In this document: piece after piece, positions 9,023 through 17,646 of the stretch
How positions within the stretch are numbered: position 1 is the first letter of the stretch
Layout of the letters: every line of letters begins with the position of its first letter
The notes under the pieces: model-generated
Databases searched by the model: none
What the model was told of the DNA's origin: nothing
Seen by the model: the letters and a program-made list of their open reading frames with translations, nothing else
Source of the DNA: an uncultured Schlesneria sp.
GTDB taxonomy: Bacteria; Planctomycetota; Planctomycetia; Planctomycetales; Planctomycetaceae
Length of the DNA stretch: 40,091 nucleotides
Assembly: GCA_903871875.1 (NCBI GenBank)
Contig: CAIQIR010000061.1
Coordinates: 1-40,091, forward strand
Reading direction: 5' to 3'
Program-made: the position numbers and the translations under genes

Positions 9023-9256
9023 TTTGCGATCAGGACCGAAGCGGTGACACGTTTGACATCGCATCCGGCCTGAACAGAGGCATTACTTCCCCGATTGCCC
9101 GCGACCGTACTTTTTGGGACGAGCAGGAATTCGGGCGGGGAGCCAACCTGAACTGGCAGTTCCTCCTTGAATGAAACTCGCGGGCCTGCTATCGTTCTCG
9201 GTTCTGGTGATCGATCACGACATTTTTTCGGTGAAAACGACGGGAGAGTGCGGGGA

Positions 9257-9343
9257 ATGGGCGTCAAGAAGACAGGTAAAGGGCGACGTAAACTTGGCCG
9301 AAAGAAGCGAAAGATGCGGAGCAAGATCCGCCACCGCAAGTAG
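9257..9343 (+). CDS. 28-residue basic peptide, AURKAIP1/COX24-like
   Basis: A very short frame beginning MGVKKTGKGRRKLGRKK and ending in a run of Lys/Arg/His up to the TAG. GGGAG/GCGGGGA lies just upstream of the ATG. The segment KKRKMRSKIRHRK fits the short basic motif of the COX24_C/mS38 family (DUF1713), small ribosome-associated proteins whose bacterial members are about 25-40 residues long. A strong terminator follows about 70 bp later, which supports a real transcript. It could also be a chance basic frame, but length, composition, start signal and terminator agree. The likely role, inferred from the family, is a ribosome-bound peptide. Confidence 0.6.
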   Translation: MGVKKTGKGRRKLGRKKRKMRSKIRHRK

Positions 9344-9411
9344 TTCGGCGAATTCTTCATATTGCGACTGACGGACGACGGGCCTCTGCCCGAGCCAATC
9401 ATCAGCAAATT

Positions 9412-9440
9412 AAGCCCGGCATGGTTCATGCCGGGCTTTT
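9412..9440 (+). terminator. rho-independent terminator
   Basis: A perfect 11-bp stem (AAGCCCGGCAT / ATGCCGGGCTT) with loop GGTTC, followed by two further T residues after the TT at the foot of the stem. It lies after the 28-residue peptide gene and before the convergent YdcF-like gene. On the minus strand the stem is followed by TTAATTTG, so it may also terminate that transcript weakly. Confidence 0.85.
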
Positions 9441-9494
9441 CGCGTTTGTCGAATCCGGCATCAATCTCCGTCCAGCGGACTACGGCTTCGCAGG

Positions 9495-10262
9495 TCATCC
9501 GGTCAAAGTCGCTGCCGCGGTATCGGTGCTTCCTTGGGATCGGGCAGCTCTTTTTCGCCAGAATCGCGATCCGACAATCATCGCCATACCGATCCCACCG
9601 ACCAGCACGATCACGGTCTGATCCGTCGCCACATAAAAAAACAGTTTGGAATATTCGCTCAGGTACGTCGTTAATCCTTCCTCCGTCGTCCACCAGGAAT
9701 TCGGATCGACGGCCGATAACCGAGCCGAAACAAAAAAGACTCGACTCGCGTCTCCACGCAGGACGCGTTGGAAGACCCAACTGGAACGACGGGTGTGATA
9801 ACAATCCGTCACAATCGCGATCGTGGCCTGCGGATGTTCGCGCATAAATTGTGAAAGGGCCAGCGCGTCGGTCCAAGTGCTTTTACTGTGCCCTGGTAGC
9901 ACCTGAATTTGATCTTCACGTACTCCACGAAGCATCAAGATACGTCGCAGGACGTCATCGGTCGTGGGAACCAGACCTTCGTCATTCGCGGGATCGGTCT
10001 GGGTTTCGGCGGTCAGAACTCCCTTCGCTAATCCAGCGCGCACCATGGCTGCGGCAACAAACGGGCGCTGCTCGGGACCGCCTGGCAGCACCATCACGTA
10101 ATCGGCGGGCCGCGGAAGCACACCTACATCCAGCCAGTGAGCCATGAACGCCAAGATCGGCCGATGACACACGCTGATCACGACCAGGCATACGGTCAGG
10201 GTCAGGAACAGCGCCAGTCGAATTCGAACGAATCTCATACCACCACCACCCATCGATATCAT
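9495..10262 (-). CDS. YdcF/DUF218-like membrane protein
   Basis: A 255-residue protein with an N-terminal membrane segment (FVRIRLALFLTLTVCLVVISV) and a DUF218 domain: YVMVLPGGPEQRP at its start, GHSKSTWTDALALSQFM in the middle and IAIVTDCYHTRRSSWVFQRV near the end. A C-terminal membrane segment (TVIVLVGGIGMAMIVGSRFW) follows. DUF218/YdcF proteins are envelope-associated and include ElyC and SanA; their biochemical role is not settled. The start is placed at the ATG at 10262, whose A overlaps the last base of the upstream TGA (TGATG). An ATG at 10238, preceded by a GGTGGTGGT run, is a good alternative. The frame stays open upstream to 10400, but that part overlaps the neighbouring gene. Confidence 0.8.
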   Translation of the reverse strand: MISMGGGGMRFVRIRLALFLTLTVCLVVISVCHRPILAFMAHWLDVGVLPRPADYVMVLPGGPEQRPFVAAAMVRAGLAKGVLTAETQTDPANDEGLVPTTDDVLRRILMLRGVREDQIQVLPGHSKSTWTDALALSQFMREHPQATIAIVTDCYHTRRSSWVFQRVLRGDASRVFFVSARLSAVDPNSWWTTEEGLTTYLSEYSKLFFYVATDQTVIVLVGGIGMAMIVGSRFWRKRAARSQGSTDTAAATLTG

Positions 10263-10987
10263 CACTGAAGCGCCGTCGATTCGTATTTGTCTGCCGACCA
10301 ATCCACGTCCGGAACAACATCCTCGCCATGCCAGCGTGCGTAGGCCAATCGAAACAGACTGCAGAAGTAAACCTTGACGCCCAGTCGTCGTCGCCACCAA
10401 TTTGTTTCGTCAAATCGGGGATCGGTGATCCCCTCGATCTCTACCCGTGATCGGTTCGGCTTGGCCAACGTGCGGTCGCAGATCCACGACCAACGGCGAC
10501 CTGAAAAGGAATCACACAAGACACGAAGCTGCTTGGCGGGGTGTTCGTTCAGCCAAACATCGAGAAGTCGAGCCGTTTCCCAGTCGGTCCGGCTGACTCC
10601 CTGGATGAGCTGAATCGCATCAGGCGCAATGCCATCGTTCAGCAGCTTCTGTCGTCCCAATTCTTCAATCGAGGGTATGGCCCCGATCGAGACAAGCCTG
10701 CGAGGCGTTTCGGCACACAATAAGACGGTGTCAATCGCCCCCGACCTCACGCTATCCACGGCCGCGCGATAGCACTGACCACTTTCGAAATCGACGACGA
10801 ACACCGCATCGGCCGCGGAATGCGAAGGTTTGACCATCAGAATCTGGGCCGAGTAGCGCGACCTTCCGAAAAGAACCGCGACAACCATCAGGACGAGCAT
10901 CGCAGCGCACCACCGATAGCTCGCCGGAACACGCCGAATCGTCTCTCGAATTCGGCCGGTCTTCGGCGATCGTGGAATATCGGACAT
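10262..10987 (-). CDS. divergent YdcF/DUF218-like membrane protein
   Basis: A 241-residue protein with one N-terminal membrane segment (WCAAMLVLMVVAVLFG) and a globular part aligned in layout with its downstream neighbour. It has ADAVFVVDFESGQCYRAAVDSV where DUF218 proteins have VVLGGG. Downstream it has IQLIQGVSRTDWETARLLDVWL and LRVLCDSFSGRRWSWICDRTL. The canonical glycine-rich VLPGG motif is replaced, so it may be a degenerate paralogue with a different ligand. The start is supported by CAGGGA about 8 nt before the ATG. It overlaps the next YdcF-like gene by one base, so the pair is probably translated together. Confidence 0.65.
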   Translation of the reverse strand: MSDIPRSPKTGRIRETIRRVPASYRWCAAMLVLMVVAVLFGRSRYSAQILMVKPSHSAADAVFVVDFESGQCYRAAVDSVRSGAIDTVLLCAETPRRLVSIGAIPSIEELGRQKLLNDGIAPDAIQLIQGVSRTDWETARLLDVWLNEHPAKQLRVLCDSFSGRRWSWICDRTLAKPNRSRVEIEGITDPRFDETNWWRRRLGVKVYFCSLFRLAYARWHGEDVVPDVDWSADKYESTALQ

Positions 10988-11647
10988 TGACTATCCCTGG
11001 ATGAATTGTCATCTACCGAACGACCGGCAGTCTTCGTGAGAACACAGACTGTCACCGAGCAATCGCAAAAAAATCTGCCTTGAGCTGAAAGCGGAGAAAA
11101 TCCCCAAGATTCTTATCCGACGAGTCCAATTTGATCGGTGTCGGCATTCATGGCGAACCAAAACGATCAGGTTCTGTTGTGTGCGAATGCGAAGAGATTT
11201 GAATCGTCGAAAAGTTCTTGGATGATTTTGACCAGAATATCTTCCGAGATGTCATAAAAATTGAGAACAGGAGAATATCTGAACATTTGCTAAGAGTAAC
11301 CCCCGTCTGCGGTTTTGAATGAATCGTTGTGGAATTCCACGTCAGTCGACTCTTCCTTTGCGGTCCAAACATCGCGTCCCATGTGGATAGCGAAGAGTGC
11401 TCCAGGTCGCCGAAAACCAGCCGAACGTCGTGAATCGTGTCTGCGGCAATGAGTGACCGGCCGGAGTCGGCGACGGCCTGTTGTTTCGACATTCGTGCCA
11501 CAGTTTTTGTCAAAGGTTCTTCACGGTCTAGAATTCTTCCGACAGCGTTTCGAGGTGCCGAACATTGAGTCATGTCGCGTTACCCGGTACGCTTGTTACT
11601 GCTGCACTGGAGAGATTTCTCTGCCCACCGCTGAAAGTCCCGCCTTG
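10988..11647. other. intergenic region, no gene recognised
   Basis: About 660 bp between divergent genes. The part around 11070-11300 is more A/T-rich than its surroundings. Open frames on both strands (for example 11573-11148 minus, and the 5' extension of the dehydrogenase frame from 11453) have no protein-like pattern or start signal. It presumably holds the promoters of the YdcF-like pair and the dehydrogenase, but I cannot place them. Confidence 0.5.
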
Positions 11648-12889
11648 ATGTCTGAAGTGATTCCATCCGTGGAACTGGACGTTCTCCCCGCCTTTGACTT
11701 CGACCCGCGAACGCGAGTTGTTTTCGGCTCGGGCACCCTCACACGTCTTGGTGCCATCGCCAAAGAACTCGGTGCATCACGAGTGCTGTTCGTGACAGAC
11801 CCGGGGATCGAACAGGCCGGACACGCCGGTAGGGGAGTCTCTTCGCTGCAAGACGCGGGGCTCGAAGTCACCGTGTTCGATAATGTGCAGCCCAACCCAA
11901 CGACCGATGATGTCGATCACGGACTGGCGGTCGCCAAAGAACGGAACATCAACCTGATTGTGGCCGTGGGCGGCGGCAGTGCGATGGACTGTGCGAAGGG
12001 CATCAACTTCCTGCTGACGAACGGCGGGCGGATGCAAGACTATTGGGGCGTCGGTAAAGCGACCAAGCCCATGCTGCCGCTGATCGCGATTCCGACGACT
12101 TCGGGAACGGGAAGCGAAGCTCAGTCATTCGCGCTGATTGCCGATGCCAAGACACACCTGAAAATGGCCTGTGGAGATAAAAAGGCGGCCTGCCGAGTCG
12201 CCATTCTGGACCCCGACCTGACGGTCAGCATGCCAGCCAGCGTGACGGCGGCCACCGGCATTGATGCCATCAGCCATGCTCTCGAGAGTTTTGTCACGAA
12301 TAAACGGAATGCGATTTCGCAGTTGTTCGCCCGCCGCGCCTGGCGGCTATTGGCGACCGCATTTCCGATCGTTGTGGGTCAAGGGAATCGATCCGCCGGC
12401 ACGAACGGATCGATTTCCCAGAATGGTGACACGGCCCAAATCATGCTCGGGGCTCGTGGGAATATGCTATTGGGAGCTCATTTGGCTGGGGCGGCAATCG
12501 AGAACTCGATGCTGGGCGCAGCACATGCCTTGGCCAATCCACTCACGGCTCATTTCGATGTCACGCATGGCTTGGCCATCGGTGTCATGTTGCCCCATGT
12601 CATTCGCTACAATTCGACTGTGGTCGGATCGTTGTATGGACGATTGGCCGCCGACCTGGGACTCTGTGCGATCGATGATCCGCAAGCCGGCCACCAGGTG
12701 GCGGATCTGGTGCGACGGTTCACGGTGATGGCTGGCTTGCCCACCAACCTCAGTCTGTGTCATGTGGATCGTTCGCAACTGCCGAAGCTGGCCGGAGAAG
12801 CGGCCCAGCAATGGACAGGGACATTCAATCCGCGCCCCGTTGATGCGCCGAGTCTACTTCGTCTGTACGAGTCCGCATTTGTGGACTGA
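11648..12889 (+). CDS. iron-containing (group III) alcohol dehydrogenase
   Basis: NAD(P)-dependent dehydrogenase of the Fe-ADH family, converting alcohols and aldehydes; the exact substrate is not deducible. It has 413 residues. The N-terminal nucleotide domain has [12 protein letters not shown], a conserved [17 protein letters not shown] loop and [17 protein letters not shown]. The metal-binding helical domain has [12 protein letters not shown] (Asp and His ligands), AAHALANPL (His) and [15 protein letters not shown] (His), so all four expected ligands are present. The frame is open upstream to 11453, but homology-like sequence begins only around the ATG at 11648, which has no strong Shine-Dalgarno sequence. 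The PQQ-repeat gene follows 20 bp later and is probably co-transcribed. Confidence 0.9.
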   Translation: MSEVIPSVELDVLPAFDFDPRTRVVFGSGTLTRLGAIAKELGASRVLFVTDPGIEQAGHAGRGVSSLQDAGLEVTVFDNVQPNPTTDDVDHGLAVAKERNINLIVAVGGGSAMDCAKGINFLLTNGGRMQDYWGVGKATKPMLPLIAIPTTSGTGSEAQSFALIADAKTHLKMACGDKKAACRVAILDPDLTVSMPASVTAATGIDAISHALESFVTNKRNAISQLFARRAWRLLATAFPIVVGQGNRSAGTNGSISQNGDTAQIMLGARGNMLLGAHLAGAAIENSMLGAAHALANPLTAHFDVTHGLAIGVMLPHVIRYNSTVVGSLYGRLAADLGLCAIDDPQAGHQVADLVRRFTVMAGLPTNLSLCHVDRSQLPKLAGEAAQQWTGTFNPRPVDAPSLLRLYESAFVD

Positions 12890-12909
12890 TTGATAGGAAA
12901 GGCTTTGCG

Positions 12910-14085
12910 ATGCACGGCTTTCGCCAACCGCGATGGGTGTTGTTATGGGTGGCAGTCGTTTTCTGCCAGAGCCAATTGCGCGAAGGACTCGCGGCCGAGC
13001 GAACGATTTCCGACAAAACAAGCTGGTCCTCGTTCCGACACGATCTGGCTCAAACGGGCGTGGCATCCTCAGACCTGCCCGAAAAATTGGAAAAATTGTG
13101 GGAAGTCTCGCTGGGTGATCAAGTCGTCGCCACATCCGCCATCGTCGGAGACTTCGTTTACGTTCCCTGCCTGTCGGGTGAATTGTTCTGCCTGGAACGT
13201 ACCACCGGAAACAAGGTCTGGGCCTATAAAACCGTCGACAACGTTCAGCCCAACACCTTTGCACCCGGATTCAAGTCGTCTCCTACCGTTACGGCGGACA
13301 GGGTCTATCTGGGCGATGAGGAAGGCGTTTTCCACGCCATCGATCGTGCGACGGGCGCACGAGCCTGGACGTTCAATACCGGCGGAGAAATCTTCAGTTC
13401 CGCAGCTGTCAGCGAGGAACGGATTATCTTCGGATCGTATGACAACAATCTTTACTGTCTCAACAAAGATGGAACAAAGGCCTGGAGCTATGCCACCCAG
13501 GGATACGTCCACTGCGCCCCGGCCGTCGTCGAAGGAGTGACCTTTATCGCCGGCTGCGACGAGCATCTGCGGATTATCGACGTCAAAACGGGCGAACAGC
13601 GTGCTGAGCTGAAACTGGAGACCTATTTGATTGCGTCACCTGCCGTCATCGGCGACACGCTTTATGTGGGCACGTTTGCCAGCGAAGTTGTTGCCGTCAA
13701 TTGGAAGACACCATCCGTCACCTGGCGCTATCAGGCGGGGGCTGGCGAGTTCCCCTTTCACTCTTCTGCCGCTGTCACCGACAATCTGGTCGTCGTGGGC
13801 GGACGTGATAAGTTGATCCACGCCATCAATCGTGACAACGGCAAACGCACCTGGACATTTCCCACGCGAGCTAAAGTCGACAGTTCGCCCGTGGTGGTGG
13901 GCCAGCGAGTGTTTGTCGGTTCGAACGACGGCAACCTGTATGAGCTGGGTTTGGCCGACGGAAAAGAACGCTGGAAGTTCAATGCCGGCAAGCCCATTTC
14001 GGCTTCCCCCGCCGTGGGGGAAGGGATCCTCGTCATCGGCATCGAAAGCCGTGACGGAAAAGTCTTTTGCTTTGGCAAAAAGTAA
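12910..14085 (+). CDS. PQQ-like beta-propeller repeat protein, exported
   Basis: A 391-residue protein with a signal peptide (WVLLWVAVVFCQSQLREGLAA). After it comes a full propeller of PQQ/BamB-like repeats of about 40 residues, each with the pattern G..VYVG...G.LFALD..TG...W. Examples are VYVPCLSGELFCLERTTGNKVWAYKT, VYLGDEEGVFHAIDRATGARAWTFNT and VFVGSNDGNLYELGLADGKERWKF. Such proteins are mostly non-enzymatic scaffolds in the periplasm or cell envelope; no catalytic Asp pair of quinoprotein dehydrogenases is evident. AGGAAAGG lies about 8 nt upstream of the ATG. It is convergent with xseA, with about 100 bp between them. Confidence 0.88.
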   Translation: MHGFRQPRWVLLWVAVVFCQSQLREGLAAERTISDKTSWSSFRHDLAQTGVASSDLPEKLEKLWEVSLGDQVVATSAIVGDFVYVPCLSGELFCLERTTGNKVWAYKTVDNVQPNTFAPGFKSSPTVTADRVYLGDEEGVFHAIDRATGARAWTFNTGGEIFSSAAVSEERIIFGSYDNNLYCLNKDGTKAWSYATQGYVHCAPAVVEGVTFIAGCDEHLRIIDVKTGEQRAELKLETYLIASPAVIGDTLYVGTFASEVVAVNWKTPSVTWRYQAGAGEFPFHSSAAVTDNLVVVGGRDKLIHAINRDNGKRTWTFPTRAKVDSSPVVVGQRVFVGSNDGNLYELGLADGKERWKFNAGKPISASPAVGEGILVIGIESRDGKVFCFGKK

Positions 14086-14188
14086 ACTCAGTGGTCGTCG
14101 TGAATTCCACCTATTCAATTCGCGGCGAAGAGTTGTAAAAGCCATTCGTTGGACAACTACCGGTACGACCGAACCAACGAGTCTATGA

Positions 14189-15424
14189 TCAAAGGTCGTC
14201 GTCGCTCTCGACTTCGAGGACTTCGCTAGTGACGCTGCCATGTGAAAACAACGTCGAAATGCGGTCACCAGTTTTCAACGCGCTGACGTCGCGAATCAGA
14301 TCTCCGTCGTCCAAACGCTTCGTCAACGAATACCCGCGATCCAGCACAGCCAACGGACTGAGCGCATTGAGGGACGCGGAAATCGTTCCCAGTTGCTGCC
14401 GAGACAACTCCAAGCGCCGCCGCATGGCTCGCCCTAGCCGTTCCTCAAGATCATCGACTTCGGCTTCCAGTTCGCGAATTCGATCCAGTGGTCGTGAAAG
14501 ACAAGGGTGCTGGGCCAGCCGCTCGACCTGAAATCGGGCGTGCTGAGCGCGGTATTGGAGCGCCGAAGTCAGCCGCTGACGGATCTGTTCGAGCAACATC
14601 CGAACGTCGGTTTCCAGCGGGACCACCAATTCCGCCGCTTCACTGGGCGTTAGCGCTCGCTTGTCCGCGACCAAGTCCGCGATCGTCAAATCGATTTCGT
14701 GTCCCACGGCGCTGATGACCGGGATTTGACACTCAAAAATCGCTCGGGCCACCACTTCTTCGTTAAAGGCCCAAAGATCTTCCAGGCTGCCGCCACCTCG
14801 TCCGCAGATCACCACGTCGACATCGGGAATCAGATGCACCGATCGCAAAGCGGCCGCAATCTGGGGCGCGGCTTCGGCGCCTTGAACGGGCACAGGTACG
14901 ACGATGATATTCGCGCGAGGCCAACGACGAGTGATGACTTGCAACATGTCACGAACGGCTGCACCACTGGGACTGGTGATCAGCGCAATCCGTCGCGGAA
15001 AAACAGGCCAAGGTCGTTTGCGATCGGGATGAAATAGCCCTTCGGCTTCGAGTTTCTGCTGCAACTGACGAAACGCGAGTTCGAGAGCTCCGACACCTTG
15101 GGGTTCCAACTGCTCGGCGATCAACTGGTACTGGCCACGGGTCTCGTACAGTTGGATCGGACCGGCAGCCAGCACTTTCAGTCCATCTTTGAGTTGAAAC
15201 CGGAGTCGCTGGGCGGCGCTGCGCCACAGGATCGCCGCAATTTGGGCTCCTTCGTCTTTCAGCGTGAAGTAAACATGCCCCGAACCGGCCTGCTTGCAGT
15301 TCGAGATTTCTCCACTGACCCAGACGAATCGAAACGTATTTTCCATCACGCCCTTCAGCTTGGCGGTCAGCTGACTGACGGTCAGTGCTTTCACAGCAGG
15401 TTCGCTCTCGGTGGCCAATGGCAA
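14189..15424 (-). CDS. xseA: exodeoxyribonuclease VII large subunit
   Basis: Single-strand-specific exonuclease subunit, active with XseB. It has 411 residues. The N-terminal OB fold (VSQLTAKLKGVMENTFRFVWVSGEISN, then GHVYFTLKDEGAQIAAILW) is followed by the catalytic domain with ALITSPSGAAVRDML, ICGRGGGSLEDLWAFNEE and SAVGHEIDLTIADLVADKRALTPSEAAEL, all hallmark blocks. A coiled-coil region follows and the C-terminal segment LAVLDRGYSLTKR is intact. No ATG is available near the N-terminus. The start is TTG, either at 15424 or, with better spacing to the GGAG, at 15418. The xseB gene is not adjacent, unlike in many bacteria. Confidence 0.95.
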   Translation of the reverse strand: MPLATESEPAVKALTVSQLTAKLKGVMENTFRFVWVSGEISNCKQAGSGHVYFTLKDEGAQIAAILWRSAAQRLRFQLKDGLKVLAAGPIQLYETRGQYQLIAEQLEPQGVGALELAFRQLQQKLEAEGLFHPDRKRPWPVFPRRIALITSPSGAAVRDMLQVITRRWPRANIIVVPVPVQGAEAAPQIAAALRSVHLIPDVDVVICGRGGGSLEDLWAFNEEVVARAIFECQIPVISAVGHEIDLTIADLVADKRALTPSEAAELVVPLETDVRMLLEQIRQRLTSALQYRAQHARFQVERLAQHPCLSRPLDRIRELEAEVDDLEERLGRAMRRRLELSRQQLGTISASLNALSPLAVLDRGYSLTKRLDDGDLIRDVSALKTGDRISTLFSHGSVTSEVLEVESDDDL

Positions 15425-15649
15425 CTCCGGTCAAAATTCGGCGGAAATGGTGCGGGCCACCAGAATTACCGGTCTGTTGGTCCACTGCAATGCTGAAGCA
15501 AGTCAAATCGAGTCAATTGGATGCGATCTGGGCAGACGACTTGGACGCCGAACCGGGTTCTCGTGTAGACTCGCCAGTCTGGCTTCCCACGATATCGGTT
15601 GTTGTGGCGTATGCAGCTGTTGTCCACCGGCCTTTTTGGAAATCGACCT

Positions 15650-17002
15650 GTGAACCTAGCCACAATTGCCTGGAAAAGTATCCGTGAACGCGGTCTGGCG
15701 TCGTCATTAACCGCGTTAAGCGTGGCGCTGGGCGTCATGCTAATGGTGGCCGTGCTAGTGATCTACGGGATTTTGCAATCCACCTTTAGTCAAAGCTCGA
15801 TCAACTACGACCTCATCGTCGGGCCCAAAGGCGATCCACTGCAACTGATCCTGAGCACCGTCTATCACATCAGTCCCCCGATCGAAAACTTGCCTTATCG
15901 CTACTATCTCGATCTGAAAAAAGATCCGCGAGTGTCGATTGCGATCCCCGTGGCGATCGGTGATACGAGCGAACAAGGGGCCTTTCCGATCGTCGGTACA
16001 GTGCCCGAGTTCTTTGACCTGGACTACATTCCCGGACGACCATTTCTCGTCAATGGACGCGAATTTCGCCGCCCCTTCGATGCCTATATCGGTGCTCGCG
16101 TGGCATTGGACAACGACTGGAAGCTGGGCACCAAATTCAAGTTGGTGCATAGCGGGGCCGAAGGACATGTGCACAACGAAGAATTTGAAGTGGTTGGTCT
16201 GCTCGCGCCGACCGGCACTCCCCACGACAAGGTCGTCTACGTCAACCTCGAAGGCTTTTACCAGATTCAAGGGCATGACAAACCGCTGAACGAAGCGATC
16301 GCACACGAACGCAACTTTTATGGCGAACCCGAACTGGACAAAGAGCAAATGCAGGCAGAGATCGCCGCCATCGAAAAGAAATTCGGCAAGCATGACCACA
16401 ATCACGAAGGGCATGGTCATGAAGGACATCACCACCTACATGATCTGCCGATCATCCAAAAGCAAGTCACCTCGATTTTGGTGCAATGCAAATCGTCGAC
16501 CGCTGCGATCATGTTGAGTTCGGATCTCAAGAAGGGTAACAAGGCGCTAGGGGTTAATCCCGTTGATCCGATGCGAAAACTGCTGAAGGATATTTTGGGA
16601 CCGGTTCAAATGCTGCTCCTGATAATGACGGGCTTGATTGTCATCGTGTCGGGGATTGGAATCTTCGTCAGTATTTATAATTCGATGACCGCACGTCGAC
16701 GCGAAATCGCGATTATGCGGGCGTTGGGAGCTCAACGCTCGACCGTGCTGTCCGTGATTTTGATCGAATCAATCATTCTCTGTGTCGGCGGCGGATTGTT
16801 GGGGCTGTTGTTCGGCCATGGCCTGGTTTTCGTCGCACGTCCCATTGTTGAAATCAAGACCGGCCTCGTCGTGAGCCCGTTCGCGTTTTCGCCCTACGAA
16901 TTCGTGTTGTTTCCGATTTTGTTGACATTGGGTGTTCTGGTCGGTTTCCTACCCGGCATGACCGCCTACAAAACGGATGTCGCCGATTCGCTGAACAGTT
17001 AG
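15650..17002 (+). CDS. FtsX/MacB-type ABC transporter permease with His-rich periplasmic segment
   Basis: Inner-membrane permease of the LolCDE/MacB type, 450 residues. TM1 (about 18-40, SVALGVMLMVAVLVIYGIL) is followed by a large periplasmic MacB-PCD-like domain and three C-terminal TMs (about 322-345, 373-397, 413-435). The FtsX cytoplasmic loop SMTARRREIAIMRALGAQRSTVLSVI is canonical. Residues about 247-266 carry a His/Gly/Glu run (HDHNHEGHGHEGHHHLH) typical of metal-binding loops. The start GTG at 15650 is preferred because GGAAA lies about 8 nt before it and NLATIAWKSIRERG follows directly. In-frame TTG (15599) and ATG (15611) codons are alternatives. No ATPase gene is adjacent; a LolD-like ATPase lies at 30264. 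Confidence 0.87.
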   Translation: MNLATIAWKSIRERGLASSLTALSVALGVMLMVAVLVIYGILQSTFSQSSINYDLIVGPKGDPLQLILSTVYHISPPIENLPYRYYLDLKKDPRVSIAIPVAIGDTSEQGAFPIVGTVPEFFDLDYIPGRPFLVNGREFRRPFDAYIGARVALDNDWKLGTKFKLVHSGAEGHVHNEEFEVVGLLAPTGTPHDKVVYVNLEGFYQIQGHDKPLNEAIAHERNFYGEPELDKEQMQAEIAAIEKKFGKHDHNHEGHGHEGHHHLHDLPIIQKQVTSILVQCKSSTAAIMLSSDLKKGNKALGVNPVDPMRKLLKDILGPVQMLLLIMTGLIVIVSGIGIFVSIYNSMTARRREIAIMRALGAQRSTVLSVILIESIILCVGGGLLGLLFGHGLVFVARPIVEIKTGLVVSPFAFSPYEFVLFPILLTLGVLVGFLPGMTAYKTDVADSLNS

Positions 17003-17055
17003 TATTCTTGATTACCTGGAACTGGTTCGATCATCCCGCCAAGGGACACTACACG

Positions 17056-17568
17056 ATGTCGTCGATTCCTGCTGGCCAGCGAAGTTGGAAGTGTCCGCAA
17101 TGCGGCGGCGAAGTGCTGTTGTCGACGACACAACTCGATCCGATCGCCTGCCCAGCCTGCATGGCGAAATTGAAGAGTGGTCAATCGGCCACCAATCAGG
17201 GTTTGGCCGGCGCTGTCGCCGGACCGCTGGCCATTTGGCAAGCTCTGCCCGAGACGACGAAACTAGGCATCGTGGCCGCGGCCTTAGGTATTGGCTTCCT
17301 CGGTGGATACGTTGTGGGCAAAGCAACACCACCCGAATCGGTTCACACTCCCCGGGCAGCGACTCAGTCACGTGAGACGCTGCATCCGAAATCCACGACA
17401 TCCGTTGAGGATTCTTCATCTGACGAGGGAGTTGAAGACCGCCCCGCAGCGCCTGGACCGGGTTACAAGTGGGTGCAGGGCCGCAAACACAAAGACGGAA
17501 CTCGCGGGACCGGCCATTGGGCCAAAGATCCTCGCTATCAGGGTGACGACGGATCTGCCGTGAAATAA
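17056..17568 (+). CDS. zinc-ribbon membrane protein of unknown function
   Basis: A 170-residue protein. The N-terminal rubredoxin-like zinc ribbon has WKCPQCGGEVLL and CPACMAKL. A hydrophobic Gly-rich membrane segment follows (LGIVAAALGIGFLGGYVVG, about 75-95), then a Ser/Asp/Glu-rich linker and a C-terminal basic-aromatic tail (GPGYKWVQGRKHKDG... GHW). The topology suggests a cytoplasmic ribbon and an external tail, or the reverse. AAGGGA lies about 9 nt upstream of the ATG. It sits 53 bp after the permease gene, so may be in one transcript with it. No family is recognised. Confidence 0.7.
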   Translation: MSSIPAGQRSWKCPQCGGEVLLSTTQLDPIACPACMAKLKSGQSATNQGLAGAVAGPLAIWQALPETTKLGIVAAALGIGFLGGYVVGKATPPESVHTPRAATQSRETLHPKSTTSVEDSSSDEGVEDRPAAPGPGYKWVQGRKHKDGTRGTGHWAKDPRYQGDDGSAVK

Positions 17569-17646
17569 TCCGTTGGTTGACGGATCCGGACAACAGCCTT
17601 ACCGTGGCGGCATTGCATTTTCCGGTTTCAATCACGGGAGATCTGG

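Noticed and set aside
9171-9371. 66-codon plus frame starting MKLAGLLSFSVLV
   Set aside because: The start looks like a signal peptide, but the rest runs out of frame through the COX24-like peptide, and there is no Shine-Dalgarno sequence.
9019-9876. 285-codon minus frame over the 28-residue peptide and YdcF gene
   Set aside because: It overlaps two better-supported genes and a strong terminator, and has an Arg-rich shadow composition.
11148-11573. 141-codon minus frame upstream of the alcohol dehydrogenase
   Set aside because: No recognisable motif, overlaps the 5' extension of the dehydrogenase frame, and the composition is not protein-like.
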